A stretch of DNA of 64,000 nucleotides from Catalinimonas alkaloidigena (GCF_029504655.1 NZ_JAQFIL010000001.1:4469001-4533000), one strand, 5' to 3'. Positions 27,565 through 36,700 are shown, counted from the first letter of the stretch. The notes: a model not told the origin generated them from the letters alone. Numbers and translations are program-made.

Positions 27565-28200
27565 TTTATGAATTTATAAGTACCGTCTACATCATGCTAT
27601 CTCAAATATGAAAAGTAGCCGTCTTGAGAGTGGGTATGTTTGAAAACGTTGGTAAAATTAAATTATAACAAGATATATATGATGCTAAGAACAGAGAAAT
27701 AATTACTTAAGTAATAATAAAACTCAATATATCATTAATTGAAGATGTAGGAATTTAATATAGCATACTCATTGATAAATATGTAGATGAGTGTTGATGA
27801 AATGCCGGTTAGCAACGCATTGATCCTGTTAACTTAATCCAAAAAGCAAGAAATCCGGTAGCGTTTGATTAGGTACTATTCCCCTATACTATCTGAAAAT
27901 CAAAAAGTTAGATGTATTTAATCTTCCTTTTTTCGTAAATTCAGATATCAACGGCGTAGTAAAACCCCTTCAGTAAAACAGTAGTGATAGATAAGTATGA
28001 GATAAAAATGAGATTAGACAGCAAGCTTGTAATTGATATTCCGATAGCAGTAGAACAGAAATGGGCGTTAAAAACAGAATAACATACTTTTGGTGGCCTT
28101 TGGTAGCGTAAAAGTAAATGTGCTTCCCTCTTCGAGGGGTAATGTTTCAGCAAGTATGTAAAATTGGAAGTTTATAAATTTGAAACAAACCACTTGAAAC
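27565..28200. other. Upstream region of the PKS, non-coding
   Basis: 636 bp, strongly AT-rich, between the PKS start and the first transposase remnant. It must hold the PKS promoter: on the minus strand CATATTTG (+ strand 27601-27608) is one base off the TAnnTTTG element. No supported ORF; the 70-codon minus-strand frame at 27941-28153 has no recognisable features. Confidence 0.45.
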
Positions 28201-28760
28201 GTGAAACCAAAAGAACATAAATTAAATGAAGAGTTTCTATGTCAGTTTAAGTCTGAACAGGACATATCTGCATATTTCGGTGAGATGTACAAAGCCGTCA
28301 TTGAGCAGATGCTGGAGGGGGAAATGGAACAGCATCTTGGGTATGCGCCTTATGATCGGCAGGGTGATGAGCAAGATAGTTACCGCAATGGCAAGAAGGC
28401 CAAGTAAGTAAGAAGCTAACTAGGGACGTTAGATGTGTCGGTACCCCAAAACCGGCACAGTAGCTTCACCCTGAAGGTGGTACCTAAACGCCAGTCTGTG
28501 ATGGCTGACTTGGAAGAGCGCATACTGATCTTCTATGCCCATGGTATGAGCACTAGAGACATCGCTACACAGATGGAATTTATGGGGTAGCTTTCTCAGC
28601 TGCTCAAGTATCGTGGATCACCGAACGGGTGCTGGATACGGTTAAGGAATGGCAGATACGTTCGCTGGATGCCTTATCCTGTGCTTTGGCTAGACGGTAT
28701 CCTCTTCCGCGTCAAGGAAAGCAGTCAGTATAAAACCAAGGCCGCCGAAATTCTAAGATA
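28201..28760 (+). mobile_element. IS256-family transposase remnant
   Basis: From a GTG at 28201 the frame gives 'ISAYFGEMYKAVIEQMLEGE' and 'HLGYAPYDRQ', the N-terminus of IS256/Mutator transposases, then stops at 28407. Further on other frames give 'VVPKRQSVMADLEERILIFY', 'AHGMSTRDIATQMEF' and 'AAQVSWITERVLDTVKEWQI', all from the same family. Several frameshifts and stops, and the loss of everything after the first catalytic region, show it is dead. No terminal repeats were found. Confidence 0.8.
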
Positions 28761-28859
28761 AAAATAAGCTTTCTTCATATAATTTTTTCAGGAAAGTGAT
28801 TTCTACGCTGTGGGGTATTGGAATATGGATAACTCTATTAAGTTGCCCACATTCTAATA

Positions 28860-29215
28860 GCGTAATAGCAGCAACAATAATTCAAGTTGCTTGCCTGTAC
28901 CGCTTTAAGCGCATACTCAGTACCCTGGTTTATCGTAGCGAAAACTCGCTTAATTAGCCTAGCTCGTACTGCGTTAATGACGACCATCCTAGTGGTTGCA
29001 CACAGGGGGTTTCCTTCTTTCGTTGGTAATAAATAGGCTTTCAACTCACCAATCAAACCGGGCTACATCGCAATAGGAGGCAAACTTTCGGTCATCAGCA
29101 AAAGACATAAAGTTATTGGTTGCCAATATCAGGGCTACAGCAGTTGCTAAACCAATCCCCGCTACTTTTCTCTTTCTAAGAAAATCCAGAAACATCCGAT
29201 AAAATACTGATTTTA
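28860..29215 (-). mobile_element. IS110-family transposase remnant
   Basis: Minus-strand translation gives, across broken frames, 'VAGIGLATAVALILATNNF', 'SFADDRKFASYCDVARFD' and 'VINAVRARLIKRVFATI'. These are the C-terminal IS116/IS110/IS902 domain blocks (GIG.. plus RKFA.Y.GVAPF). A stop and a frame change interrupt it, and the N-terminal DEDD domain is absent. Confidence 0.72.
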
Positions 29216-29235
29216 AATCTCAAAACTTCAGTTTA

Positions 29236-30384
29236 AGTAAGTGGACAAAAGTTATGTGGTAAGCCTTAATTATGCTGCCTTATTGGTATGCGTTACATCA
29301 CTGAACTTACCGAAAAAGAGAAAGGGCAACTGCATGAAAGATTCCAAAGTGGCCCTACTCATCGCTTTCGTATTCGTTGTCAAAGCATATTGCTGAGTGC
29401 AGAAGGGTATCGGATCAACTAATTGGCCGCCATGTTTAGCGCCGACCGGGATATGGTGAGCCGGTGGTTAGGCCAGTGGGAAAAAGAAGGCTTGAAGAGA
29501 TTACGAGATCAACCTCGGCGTGGCCGACCGGCTAAACTACGTTTGGATAATCCTGAGCATCTACAGGTGGTAAAGAAGCAGATAAAGATAAGTATGTCAA
29601 AGTTTAGATAAAGTACGCTTAGAGCTAGCCGATTGGCTTCAGGTAGATGTATCTAGGAAGACACTGAAGCGTTTTTTAAAAAGCTTGGCGGTGGCCGCGC
29701 CATTACCGATGGCGGCGCTTCCGGTTATCGCTGAAAGCAAGACAAAACCCTGCTGAGTACCAAGACAAAGTAGAGCGCTTATCAATACTTATAGAGCTAT
29801 ACCAGAACAACAATACTGACTTATTCTTTGCCGTGGTCCCCACCGGGATAAGGCAGGTTTTTGTCTTACTCCCACCGTCCCCTATGGCTGGCAATTGAAG
29901 GGAGAGCAAATAAAGCTGGTGCCTAAAGACAGTAAGCGGCTAAGTATATTTGGGCTCATGAGCTTAGACAACCGCTTAGCAGCCTATCCTACCGAGGAAA
30001 CGACTACGGGAGATTTTGTAGTACGGTGTATGGAGGATTTTATTCAGACCATTGATAGACCTACAGTCGTCATATTAGATAATGCCGCGCGGGGGCACCT
30101 ATTCATCGATGCCAAGCTGTTTATGCTTGGATAGAACAATGGCAAGAGCAGGATTTGTATATCTTCTTTCTGCCGAAGTACAGTCTCCATCTCAACTATA
30201 TTGAGATTCTTTGGCGGAAAATGAACTGGGCCGCCGACGGCGGTATAGGTGGCTGAAGTCAGAGAACTACAAAAGTTAGGGTAGGCTTACCAAAGCCGTA
30301 AAAAGAATTCTTAGGAGTTTTGGTAAAGAATATAGAATCCGTTTTCAAAACTCTGATTTACCCTTTTAGTTTTGTCCACTTACT
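29236..30384 (+). mobile_element. Degenerate IS630-family element with intact terminal repeats
   Basis: Ends are AGTAAGTGGACAAAA (29236-29250) and its exact complement TTTTGTCCACTTACT (30370-30384), flanked on both sides by TA (29234-29235, 30385-30386), the target duplication expected for IS630/Tc1. Inside, from ATG 29288, broken frames give an HTH ('ADRDMVSRWLGQWEKEGLKR', 'RDQPRRGRPAKL'), 'TVPYGWQLKGEQIKLVPK', 'VVILDNA' and 'LPKYSLHLNYIEILWRK', the DDE_3 signature. At least three stops or shifts (for example TAA after 'EGYRIN') make the transposase non-functional. Confidence 0.88.
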
Positions 30385-30402
30385 TAATGTTCCGGACCGC
30401 AG

Positions 30403-31115
30403 ACTAAGGCTTAGGAGGATTCAGTGGCTGTTTGTTGCTTTCCTGTCCCTCAAATGTACCGGTTTCCAAAAGTTTTTCCAGTGGATCGGGCCGAGGCTGA
30501 AAAGTTCTCAGGTGTCTAACGATTCCCGCCATGACTTCATAATCTGTCATATCCATCATGACAAAGGGATGAGGCATGTACAAGTTTGTGAAGCGTTGGA
30601 TGTCGTACTGGTTTAGCTTGGCAGCTACCGAAACCATCGCCTGGTACTTGTCGGTCATGGCTTCCTGGATAGACTGGTTTCGCTGCTCTTCCTCTTCTAT
30701 TTCCATAATCTCCTTGAGCTTCTTGTGCTGCTGAAATTCACTGTTGAACAGATTGGCAAAAGCGGTCACCGCCCCTTCCAGCCGCGCACCATTTTCACCA
30801 CCGCCTACTCCCACTGCGTTTTTCTCTTCAGGTTCCCAATGTTCTAACATAGGTGTACCCTGTGACCTTCTCAAATCTACCGTGCTGTCATAGTTACGTG
30901 GAATGTATTTGGTGATGTCTATGTATTCTTTAAACTTCACTTCATCCAGCACCGTAACCTGCGGCTCCATCCGAATAATCAGATTTTTAAGGCTCTGGGG
31001 AGTAATATCTGCCGGAACGATCAGGTAAGGTTTGTAACCCACACTGGAAAAGACAATAGAGTCGGTAGCGTTCACCCTGATCTTAAAACGACCATCGGCC
31101 GCGGTAACGCCTCCC
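30403..31115. repeat. Right direct repeat flanking the island (713 bp)
   Basis: Matches 13318-14030 base for base in length and nearly so in sequence. It lies within the intact copy of the host gene. Homology begins 18 bp beyond the right TA of the IS630 element. Confidence 0.88.
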
Positions 31116-31276
31116 AGATTAGAATTCTGTATCCTCACATGCACCGAAGGTAATACCTGCAAAGAATCCGCATCTATCACCCTACCTTCTATAATGATCT
31201 TTTCCTCCTCCTGCCCAAATGATAATAAGGGGAGAAGTAAGAAAAGTAATATAAAGTACCCTACGTACTTATTCAT
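30404..31276 (-). CDS. Exported carboxypeptidase-like regulatory domain protein
   Basis: 290 residues with a signal peptide ('LFLLLPLLSFGQ'). Residues about 27-110 form a CarboxypepD_reg-like beta sandwich ('IIEGRVIDADSLQVLPSVHV', 'DGRFKIRVNATDSIVFSSVG'), normally seen in TonB receptors but here without a plug or barrel. The remainder (about 110-290) is charged and mostly helical ('QQHKKLKEIMEIEEEEQRNQ') with a Pro-rich C-terminus, as in several Bacteroidota surface proteins of unknown role. It is probably periplasmic. A truncated duplicate lies at 13319-14030; this copy keeps the full N-terminus and is the likely functional one. Confidence 0.78.
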   Translation of the reverse strand: MNKYVGYFILLFLLLPLLSFGQEEEKIIIEGRVIDADSLQVLPSVHVRIQNSNLGGVTAADGRFKIRVNATDSIVFSSVGYKPYLIVPADITPQSLKNLIIRMEPQVTVLDEVKFKEYIDITKYIPRNYDSTVDLRRSQGTPMLEHWEPEEKNAVGVGGGENGARLEGAVTAFANLFNSEFQQHKKLKEIMEIEEEEQRNQSIQEAMTDKYQAMVSVAAKLNQYDIQRFTNLYMPHPFVMMDMTDYEVMAGIVRHLRTFQPRPDPLEKLLETGTFEGQESNKQPLNPPKP

Positions 31277-31627
31277 AGAAGCGGATTTTGATACACAACA
31301 TCATTCTTTTAACGTAAACTCAAAGGGCTATTGTTATAGTTCGCCAGCTTATTTTACTTCTGCTGAAGTAATGAGATCAATATTATCAATAAAGGTTTAA
31401 TAGACATTATTCTGATTTTTTACTGTTTGCACAATCAAAAGAAATTGAATGAGTCATCCCGCAGCAACGCGGAGGGATCTTTACCACTATAAAAATCATA
31501 GAGTTAGGAGGATGGTAAATATTTCTCCGTCACTCCTCGATGGTTGCACTCCGAAATGACAAATAATAATGTGCTATACGTTCTTTTGTTTCCATAAAAG
31601 AAAATCAGAATAATGCTTAATGTTAAT
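31277..31627. other. Intergenic region with a mobile repeat
   Basis: 351 bp between two minus-strand genes. Beyond the repeat at 31453-31560 it is AT-rich and holds nothing recognisable. Confidence 0.5.
31453..31560. repeat. Bacteroidota-type intergenic repeat with inverted ends
   Basis: It begins GTCATCCCGCAGCAACG and ends GGTTGCACTCCGAAATGAC. The ends are imperfect inverted complements (GTCAT..CG / CG..ATGAC), with inner TTTACC / GGTAAA also complementary. The word set (GTCATTTCGGAGTG.., GGATCTTT) is typical of dispersed hairpin repeats in this phylum. Confidence 0.6.
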
Positions 31628-33097
31628 TTATTGTTGATAAAAACCATTGTATTCCTTTTGCAGGAGAGGCATCAATTCCTCCACGATTTCAGGATGACTT
31701 TCAGCAATGTTTTCAGATTCGTAGGGATCGTTTACATGGTCGAATAATTCAATCAGTGGCTCCTCTTCCCTGAAGTATTTCGTGAGGCGATAACGTGCAT
31801 TGCGGACAGTAGCGCCTCTCCTGAAGTAGCTATACGCCAGCTCATTTGAACCCTGAGCAGGCTCACGAAGCAGAGGCATAAGACTCTCACCATCGGTAGG
31901 ATAAGCAGGCTCAATATCACTGAGTTCCATGAGCGTCGGATAAATGTCTACCGTTTCTACCACTGTATTGACCGCTGCATTACCTTCCATACCGGGTACT
32001 TTGATCATCAGTGTACTTTTGAGCGCCTGCTCAAAAAGCGTATGCTTGCCCCACACCAACTGATCTCCCAGATGCCAGCCATGATCTCCCCATACTACCA
32101 CAATGGTATTTTCTGCCAGCCCCAGCCTTTCCAGTTCGTCCAGCACTTTACCAATGAGTGCATCGGAGTAGCTAATACTGGCAAAGTACGCATGACGAAG
32201 CTTGCGGGCATACTCATCCGACACCGCATGGTCCAGCCCGGCTTCCTCATCATTCAGGTGGTAGCCATTAAACTCTCCACTGCCGTGCAGGCTCTTGAGG
32301 TTTACATGTTCAGGAATATGAGACACCGGAGACAGTGGAATTTCATCCCGCTCATACATATCCCAATACTTTTGAGGAGCAGTAAAGGGCAAGTGCGGCT
32401 TAAAAAATCCAACGCCCATAAAAAAGGGTTGGTCTTTGTCTTTCAGCTCTTTGATCTTATCAACCGCCAGGCCAGCAGTAAGCCCATCAGGATAACCTTC
32501 ATCCTCTACCTCGCCTTTCTCGTATGGCTTTACCTGCCGGTTCATGCCCTGCCGGTTGCTGCCATCGGCATAGCCAAAGAAGGCATTCCAGCCGGTACCC
32601 CATTTGCCGTAGTCAAACAACAGTTCGTTCCAGCTATGGGGCATTTCTCTCTGCTCAGATACCGGCTCAGTGTATCCGTACCAGTACCCATCGGCTGAAT
32701 GGCTCATCTTGCCTATACCCACGGTGTAGTAATCATTTCTCCGCAGATGGTGAACAAAGCTTTCCGGCCGTTCTTCTTCTGGCTTACCAATCATATTATC
32801 AGCGATAGCGCTATTGGAAAGATGACCTGAGACTGAAGGCCTCATCCCGGTCAGCAGGGCAAAACGGGAAGCCCCGCAGGTAGGCACCTGTACATAATGG
32901 TGATTGAAGGTATAAGCCTGAGCAGCTAAACGATCCAGGTTGGGGGTTTGAATAAATGCTTTTGTTTCGGGGTCAATTTCAGAACGGAAGTCATCAACGG
33001 CAATGAATAAAATGTTGGGCTGCTCAGACTGAGCATACATGCTGCTTACCCAAAAGTTTAACAATAAGGCAGGGAGTAGGAATAGTTTTTTTCTCAT
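31628..33097 (-). CDS. Exported sulfatase, iduronate-2-sulfatase-like
   Basis: 489 residues with a signal peptide ('LNFWVSSMYAQ'). 'PNILFIAVDDFRSEI' has the first metal-binding Asp pair. The formylglycine motif is 'TCGASRFALLTG' with C74. The core is C-x-A-x-R rather than the common C-x-P-x-R, a variant that formylglycine-generating enzymes are known to tolerate. 'GFFKPHLPFTAPQKYWD' and 'VVVWGDHGWHLGDQLVWGKH' are the later active-site blocks typical of iduronate-2-sulfatase-like S1 members. It probably desulfates glycosaminoglycans or algal polysaccharides in the periplasm. No sulfatase-maturing enzyme gene is in the window. Confidence 0.87.
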   Translation of the reverse strand: MRKKLFLLPALLLNFWVSSMYAQSEQPNILFIAVDDFRSEIDPETKAFIQTPNLDRLAAQAYTFNHHYVQVPTCGASRFALLTGMRPSVSGHLSNSAIADNMIGKPEEERPESFVHHLRRNDYYTVGIGKMSHSADGYWYGYTEPVSEQREMPHSWNELLFDYGKWGTGWNAFFGYADGSNRQGMNRQVKPYEKGEVEDEGYPDGLTAGLAVDKIKELKDKDQPFFMGVGFFKPHLPFTAPQKYWDMYERDEIPLSPVSHIPEHVNLKSLHGSGEFNGYHLNDEEAGLDHAVSDEYARKLRHAYFASISYSDALIGKVLDELERLGLAENTIVVVWGDHGWHLGDQLVWGKHTLFEQALKSTLMIKVPGMEGNAAVNTVVETVDIYPTLMELSDIEPAYPTDGESLMPLLREPAQGSNELAYSYFRRGATVRNARYRLTKYFREEEPLIELFDHVNDPYESENIAESHPEIVEELMPLLQKEYNGFYQQ

Positions 33098-33141
33098 GAA
33101 ACAGATTCAGGTTGAATTCAATTTTCAATATAGAAAAATAA

Positions 33142-33591
33142 CTAGTTTTTCTTCAATGCTACCGCTACCTGCTTGAGATGATGGAGATTATGACTGGCTA
33201 CTTTGTCAAATTCATCTTTCAGCGTCCTGACTCCGGTATCGCTGTGCACATACTCTTTCGCACCTAAAGCTTCATAATGTTGCTCCGCCAGGTAGATGAT
33301 ATTATCCCTGACAGAAACATAGAGATTTTTGCTGAGTACCAAAGGGTAGGTTTTGTAATCCAAGCCCTCTTCCCAGGCATCCTGGTCAAAGTTCCAGAGG
33401 ACCTGCCGCGGTTCGGCGATAATTCTCCTGATCCTCTCGTACAAAACAGTTTCCGTATCTGCCAGATGTACCAGAATCTGTTGTATGCTCCACTTTCCAT
33501 CTCCGTACGTTTTGCTTAAATCAAACTCAGGAAGTTCAAAGTATGCTAAAGTTTTGTGTTTAGTGTCTGCCAGAAGTTTTAATGTATCCAT
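33142..33591 (-). CDS. DinB-family protein
   Basis: 149 residues. The four-helix DinB layout is complete: 'GKWSIQQILVHLADTETVLY' (first metal His), 'NIIYLAEQHYEAL', and 'FDKVASHNLHHLKQVAVAL' giving the HxxxH pair. It is cytosolic. Unlike the copy at 8823-9448, the frame is intact. Members include mycothiol/bacillithiol-dependent transferases and many proteins of unknown activity. Confidence 0.82.
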   Translation of the reverse strand: MDTLKLLADTKHKTLAYFELPEFDLSKTYGDGKWSIQQILVHLADTETVLYERIRRIIAEPRQVLWNFDQDAWEEGLDYKTYPLVLSKNLYVSVRDNIIYLAEQHYEALGAKEYVHSDTGVRTLKDEFDKVASHNLHHLKQVAVALKKN

Positions 33592-33664
33592 GTTTATTTT
33601 TATTGGTTAATGTTGTACTTGCGTTCGCACAGGAATGTAGTGCCTTTATCAATTATACCAACAG

Positions 33665-34303
33665 CTACTTAAAAAACTTGCCAAGTCCAATGGAAAAAAG
33701 TACTAAGCCATAGCAATAATGCTCTATACAAACATTGACCAGGCTTTTGGTTTTGAGGTAGTTGTAAATAAAAACCCAGCTAAAGCAAAAGGCTGCGATG
33801 GGTGCAAACCAGTTGTTGTAGATCACATGCAAAAAACCGAACAGCAAAGCATTGCTAAACAGGAAGAACCATTGCTGTGAAAACAAACCCCTGTAGCGAT
33901 GAAAGTAGTAACTTCTGTATACTATTTCCTGCGGAATCACTGAAAGGAAGGGGTACAAGCCTAATGTTAAAAGGTAATTATGAGTGTTTTGTAAAGGATA
34001 CTGAAAAAACAGCTCAGGATAAAAATACCAGGTAAATCCTACTGCGATTAAAGCAAGAAACACAAAGCGTAATGCCGCTTTCTTCCAGGGATACTTATTG
34101 AGGATATAGAGTATTTTATTTTCAAAAGTGGGATCATTCCACAAGAAGAAAAAAAATAGCACTGCTGTACTGAGGAGCGGTATGATGATATACATTCCGG
34201 AAATAAACCACTTCGTCAACAGGGGCAAAACCAGATAAAACAGAGTGAGTTCCGTAGCTTTGAATGATTTTGAGTAATACCACTTTCCAGGGGAGAATGC
34301 CAT
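33665..34303 (-). CDS. CPBP-family intramembrane metalloprotease-like protein
   Basis: 212 residues from the ATG at 34303 (a longer frame starts with GTG). It has six to seven hydrophobic segments. 'VIPQEIVYRSYYFHRYR' matches motif 1 (EExxxR, here Q-E-x3-R), 'FGFLHVIYNNW' is motif 2 (FxxxH) and 'VCIEHYCYG' resembles motif 3. The first Glu of the pair is replaced by Gln; the second Glu, the Arg and the His are kept. CPBP proteins are Rce1/abortive-infection-like membrane peptidases, but most bacterial ones have no known substrate. Confidence 0.72.
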   Translation of the reverse strand: MAFSPGKWYYSKSFKATELTLFYLVLPLLTKWFISGMYIIIPLLSTAVLFFFFLWNDPTFENKILYILNKYPWKKAALRFVFLALIAVGFTWYFYPELFFQYPLQNTHNYLLTLGLYPFLSVIPQEIVYRSYYFHRYRGLFSQQWFFLFSNALLFGFLHVIYNNWFAPIAAFCFSWVFIYNYLKTKSLVNVCIEHYCYGLVLFSIGLGKFFK

Positions 34304-34450
34304 ATATAGTTTATTTGAAGCAGTTAAATACACAGTACTCCCCTGCTCTGAAAATGTTATGATCTAATTTACAAATGAAAGCTCTTAAACACTCTACAAT
34401 ATCCTGCCTGTAGTAAGCTCATGGACGAAAGCTGTAATTCTCCTTTTGAA

Positions 34451-35227
34451 CTATTCACTTTCAAGCCCCATACGAATCGCTGTTTCTACCGGAGAATAGA
34501 CCGCTCCCTTTTGTTCCAGTTGGAAAGCCTCAGCAGGTAGAAGTGGAGGCTGTGCCATAAAGCGCGGATGTTCTCCATGGTGGGATTGGGCCGCGTGAAC
34601 CAGGAAGGGATGACAGAGGTAGACCGTACCCGCTTCTCCCGTCGCCCCTACCTCCTGACAGTGGGCTGTTGTCTCAAGCTTTTCTGCTAATTTCATAAAC
34701 GTTAATCCTTCTTCTCCATATGGCGCCAACAGTCTGGCTACTTCCAGATGAGAAGTGGTTCTTATGCGTGTTGGCGCGTCTTTTTCACTGACATCAGAAA
34801 AAAGAAAGAGCATAAGCAGCGCTCTCCCCCTGGAGCGTACATTGATTCTCCAGGAAAGATAGTCATTTGGGTTATCCCCGGGAAAACTGGCATCCACATG
34901 CCAACCGGTATCAGCGGGCTCATCAGCACCGGGAAAGCGGACTGGAAAGCTTCCTAAATCGTTTCGGGCGAGCCAAAGGCCTTTTCCTACCAGCTGGTCA
35001 AATGCAGTATGCAACAATGGGGTGTTAACCGCCTTGCGAAATGCTTCCTGATGGTAGTTGCCCAGCCTCACCACCGGCTGAGTCCAGGTGGAAGGGTCAT
35101 CAGGCTCAGCAGCTATGTCCAGCCATAAAATTTTGCGTACTTCTTCTGCCCACGCCTTTGAGAAAGCGTGCTCCAGCCGGACAAAGCCTTCATGAATAAA
35201 TTGCTGTATATGGGTCTCACTTAGCAT
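34451..35227 (-). CDS. Phytanoyl-CoA dioxygenase (PhyH)-like oxygenase
   Basis: 258 residues from the ATG at 35227. The N-terminal 'FIHEGFVRLEHAF' is typical of PhyH members. 'GWHVDASFPGD' holds the iron-binding HxD, and 'LCHPFLVHAAQSHHGEHPRF' holds the distal His and the 2-oxoglutarate-binding Arg. The domain is therefore likely active as an Fe(II)/2-oxoglutarate dioxygenase on an unknown small molecule. It is cytosolic, with its own flanking gaps. Confidence 0.78.
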   Translation of the reverse strand: MLSETHIQQFIHEGFVRLEHAFSKAWAEEVRKILWLDIAAEPDDPSTWTQPVVRLGNYHQEAFRKAVNTPLLHTAFDQLVGKGLWLARNDLGSFPVRFPGADEPADTGWHVDASFPGDNPNDYLSWRINVRSRGRALLMLFLFSDVSEKDAPTRIRTTSHLEVARLLAPYGEEGLTFMKLAEKLETTAHCQEVGATGEAGTVYLCHPFLVHAAQSHHGEHPRFMAQPPLLPAEAFQLEQKGAVYSPVETAIRMGLESE

Positions 35228-35355
35228 CCTGCACAATACTTTCTTCCTGCGCTAATCTAACAATTTCAGTGCATTTTACCTTCCTCATTCTATGAGCACT
35301 GGAAATAGTCAGTCAAGATACTATATTGCCATAAGTATATTTAGAATACTCAGTC

Positions 35356-36603
35356 ATGATGAATCTACACCTAAGCCCCTGCCTACTCCTGCTTACGCTA
35401 TTCGTAAGTGGTGCCTGCCAGAATTCTTCTGACCAAAACGTAAATCAAAACGTTGACATGTCTATCCGAACCAATTTTGAAGGAGGCAGGCTGGGTGAAG
35501 TGCGGCAAATTGCAGATAACCACTGGGAATGTGCTGTAGCCGGAGAGTCTGATTCGGAAGGCCGAAACCGGCAGGCCAGTTGGTACTACTTTCGCATTGA
35601 TGGAGCGAAAGGAGAGACACTTACCATTGACCTGACCAATCTCGTAGGTGAGTACAATTACAAGCCCGGTGCACATGCCATTACTTCTGAAACCCGACCA
35701 GTGATCAGCTATGACCTTAAAGAATGGCGACATCTAGGTAAGGAAGAAGTGGAATGGAATGAAGAAAAGGTAGAGCTGCGCCTGAAAATTCAACCCAAAG
35801 AAAATAAAATGTGGATAGCGCATCAGCCACCATACACCACCGCACGCCTTGAACGGCTGTTGAACTCATTCCAGGATGATCCATTTGTACAAATGAGCAA
35901 GATTGGTGAAAGTGCTGACCAAAACCCTTTGCACCTGCTTACCATCACTAATCCCGAAAGTGCTCCGGGAAACAAAAATATCATTTGGCTGATGGCACGT
36001 CAGCACTCCTGGGAGTCTGGTACTTCCTGGGTGATGGAAGGTGCATTTAAATACCTGCTGGAATCTGAAGATGGTAAAAAGCTGCTTGACAAAAATATAT
36101 TCAAGATCATGCCGATGGCCGACCCCGATGGCGTAGCGCGTGGCGGAGTGCGCTTCAATAAATTCGGTCATGATCTCAATCGTAACTGGGACCTGGTCAT
36201 TCCAGAAGAAATGCCGGAAATTTATGCCCAGAAAAACGCCATTGTCAACTGGCTGCTGCAGGGTAAAAAGATTGATATCTTCCTTACCTTGCACAATACC
36301 GAAGCCGCTGATTACATACAGGGACCAGACTTAGCAGTGGGGCAAAAACTTTTTAAATATATGTCAGAAAACACTTCTTTTAAAGATGAGCAGGGACTCA
36401 GAGAGATGCCCGCCACCACTACCGAAGGTAAGCGAGGACGTATGACCGTCAATCAGGCGCTCTGGGCTGAACAGAAAGTTCCGGCTTATTTAATGGAGCT
36501 AAAGGTGGAGGAAGTAGAAAAACTCAATGCCAGAAGGTCAGTAGAAGACTGGCTGGCGCTGGGCGCCGGAGTCGTGAATGGTTTGGTAGCCGCGGTAGAA
36601 TAA
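35356..36603 (+). CDS. M14-type zinc carboxypeptidase lipoprotein (cytosolic-carboxypeptidase-like)
   Basis: 415 residues. The lipobox 'LFVSGAC' puts lipidation at C21. An N-terminal beta domain (about 35-155) precedes the catalytic domain, as in AGBL/CCP-type M14 enzymes ('WIAHQPPYTTARLERLL'). The zinc ligands appear as H217 and E220 in 'ARQHSWESG' and H313 in 'LTLHNTEA'. Substrate binding is at 'HDLNRNWD', and the catalytic Glu is E381 in 'AYLMELKVE'. All are intact. It should trim C-terminal residues of peptides at the cell envelope. It is monocistronic, ending 24 bp before a hairpin terminator. Confidence 0.86.
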   Translation: MMNLHLSPCLLLLTLFVSGACQNSSDQNVNQNVDMSIRTNFEGGRLGEVRQIADNHWECAVAGESDSEGRNRQASWYYFRIDGAKGETLTIDLTNLVGEYNYKPGAHAITSETRPVISYDLKEWRHLGKEEVEWNEEKVELRLKIQPKENKMWIAHQPPYTTARLERLLNSFQDDPFVQMSKIGESADQNPLHLLTITNPESAPGNKNIIWLMARQHSWESGTSWVMEGAFKYLLESEDGKKLLDKNIFKIMPMADPDGVARGGVRFNKFGHDLNRNWDLVIPEEMPEIYAQKNAIVNWLLQGKKIDIFLTLHNTEAADYIQGPDLAVGQKLFKYMSENTSFKDEQGLREMPATTTEGKRGRMTVNQALWAEQKVPAYLMELKVEEVEKLNARRSVEDWLALGAGVVNGLVAAVE

Positions 36604-36626
36604 GGTAAGTAGATTGAAGCGATATG

Positions 36627-36662
36627 AAAACCCGGAATGTAGGCATACTACTGCGGGTTTTC
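36627..36662. terminator. Bidirectional terminator between convergent genes
   Basis: AAAACCCG (36627-36634) pairs with CGGGTTTT (36654-36661), with inner GTAG/CTAC pairing. A-rich on one side and T-rich on the other, so it can stop both the carboxypeptidase and the opposing gene. Confidence 0.65.
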
Positions 36663-36700
36663 AAAAGCGGGCTCTACCAAAGCAGGCTTTCAAGCTTTTT

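Larger units (their letters stand above)
14031..30402. mobile_element. Putative genomic island carrying a PKS and Sia-like regulators
   Basis: About 16.4 kb bounded by direct repeats of a host gene. It contains six collinear minus-strand genes (SiaC, SiaB, SpoIIE phosphatase, GAF protein, phosphopantetheinyl transferase, PKS) and three degraded insertion sequences at the right end. The arrangement (left copy truncated at its 5' end beside island DNA, right copy intact towards the chromosome) is what a single crossover between a circular molecule carrying a gene fragment and the chromosome would leave. The coding sequence inside looks more AT-rich than flanking genes: one hand-counted row each gave 21/60 G+C at 17101-17160 and 37/60 at 38101-38160 (illustrative only). 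No integrase or conjugation gene is seen. Confidence 0.62.

Noticed and set aside
27941..28153. 70-codon minus-strand ORF upstream of the PKS
   Set aside because: No motif, no ribosome-binding site, AT-rich chance frame.
32042..32698. 218-codon plus-strand ORF within the sulfatase
   Set aside because: Antisense shadow; the sulfatase frame has all family blocks.
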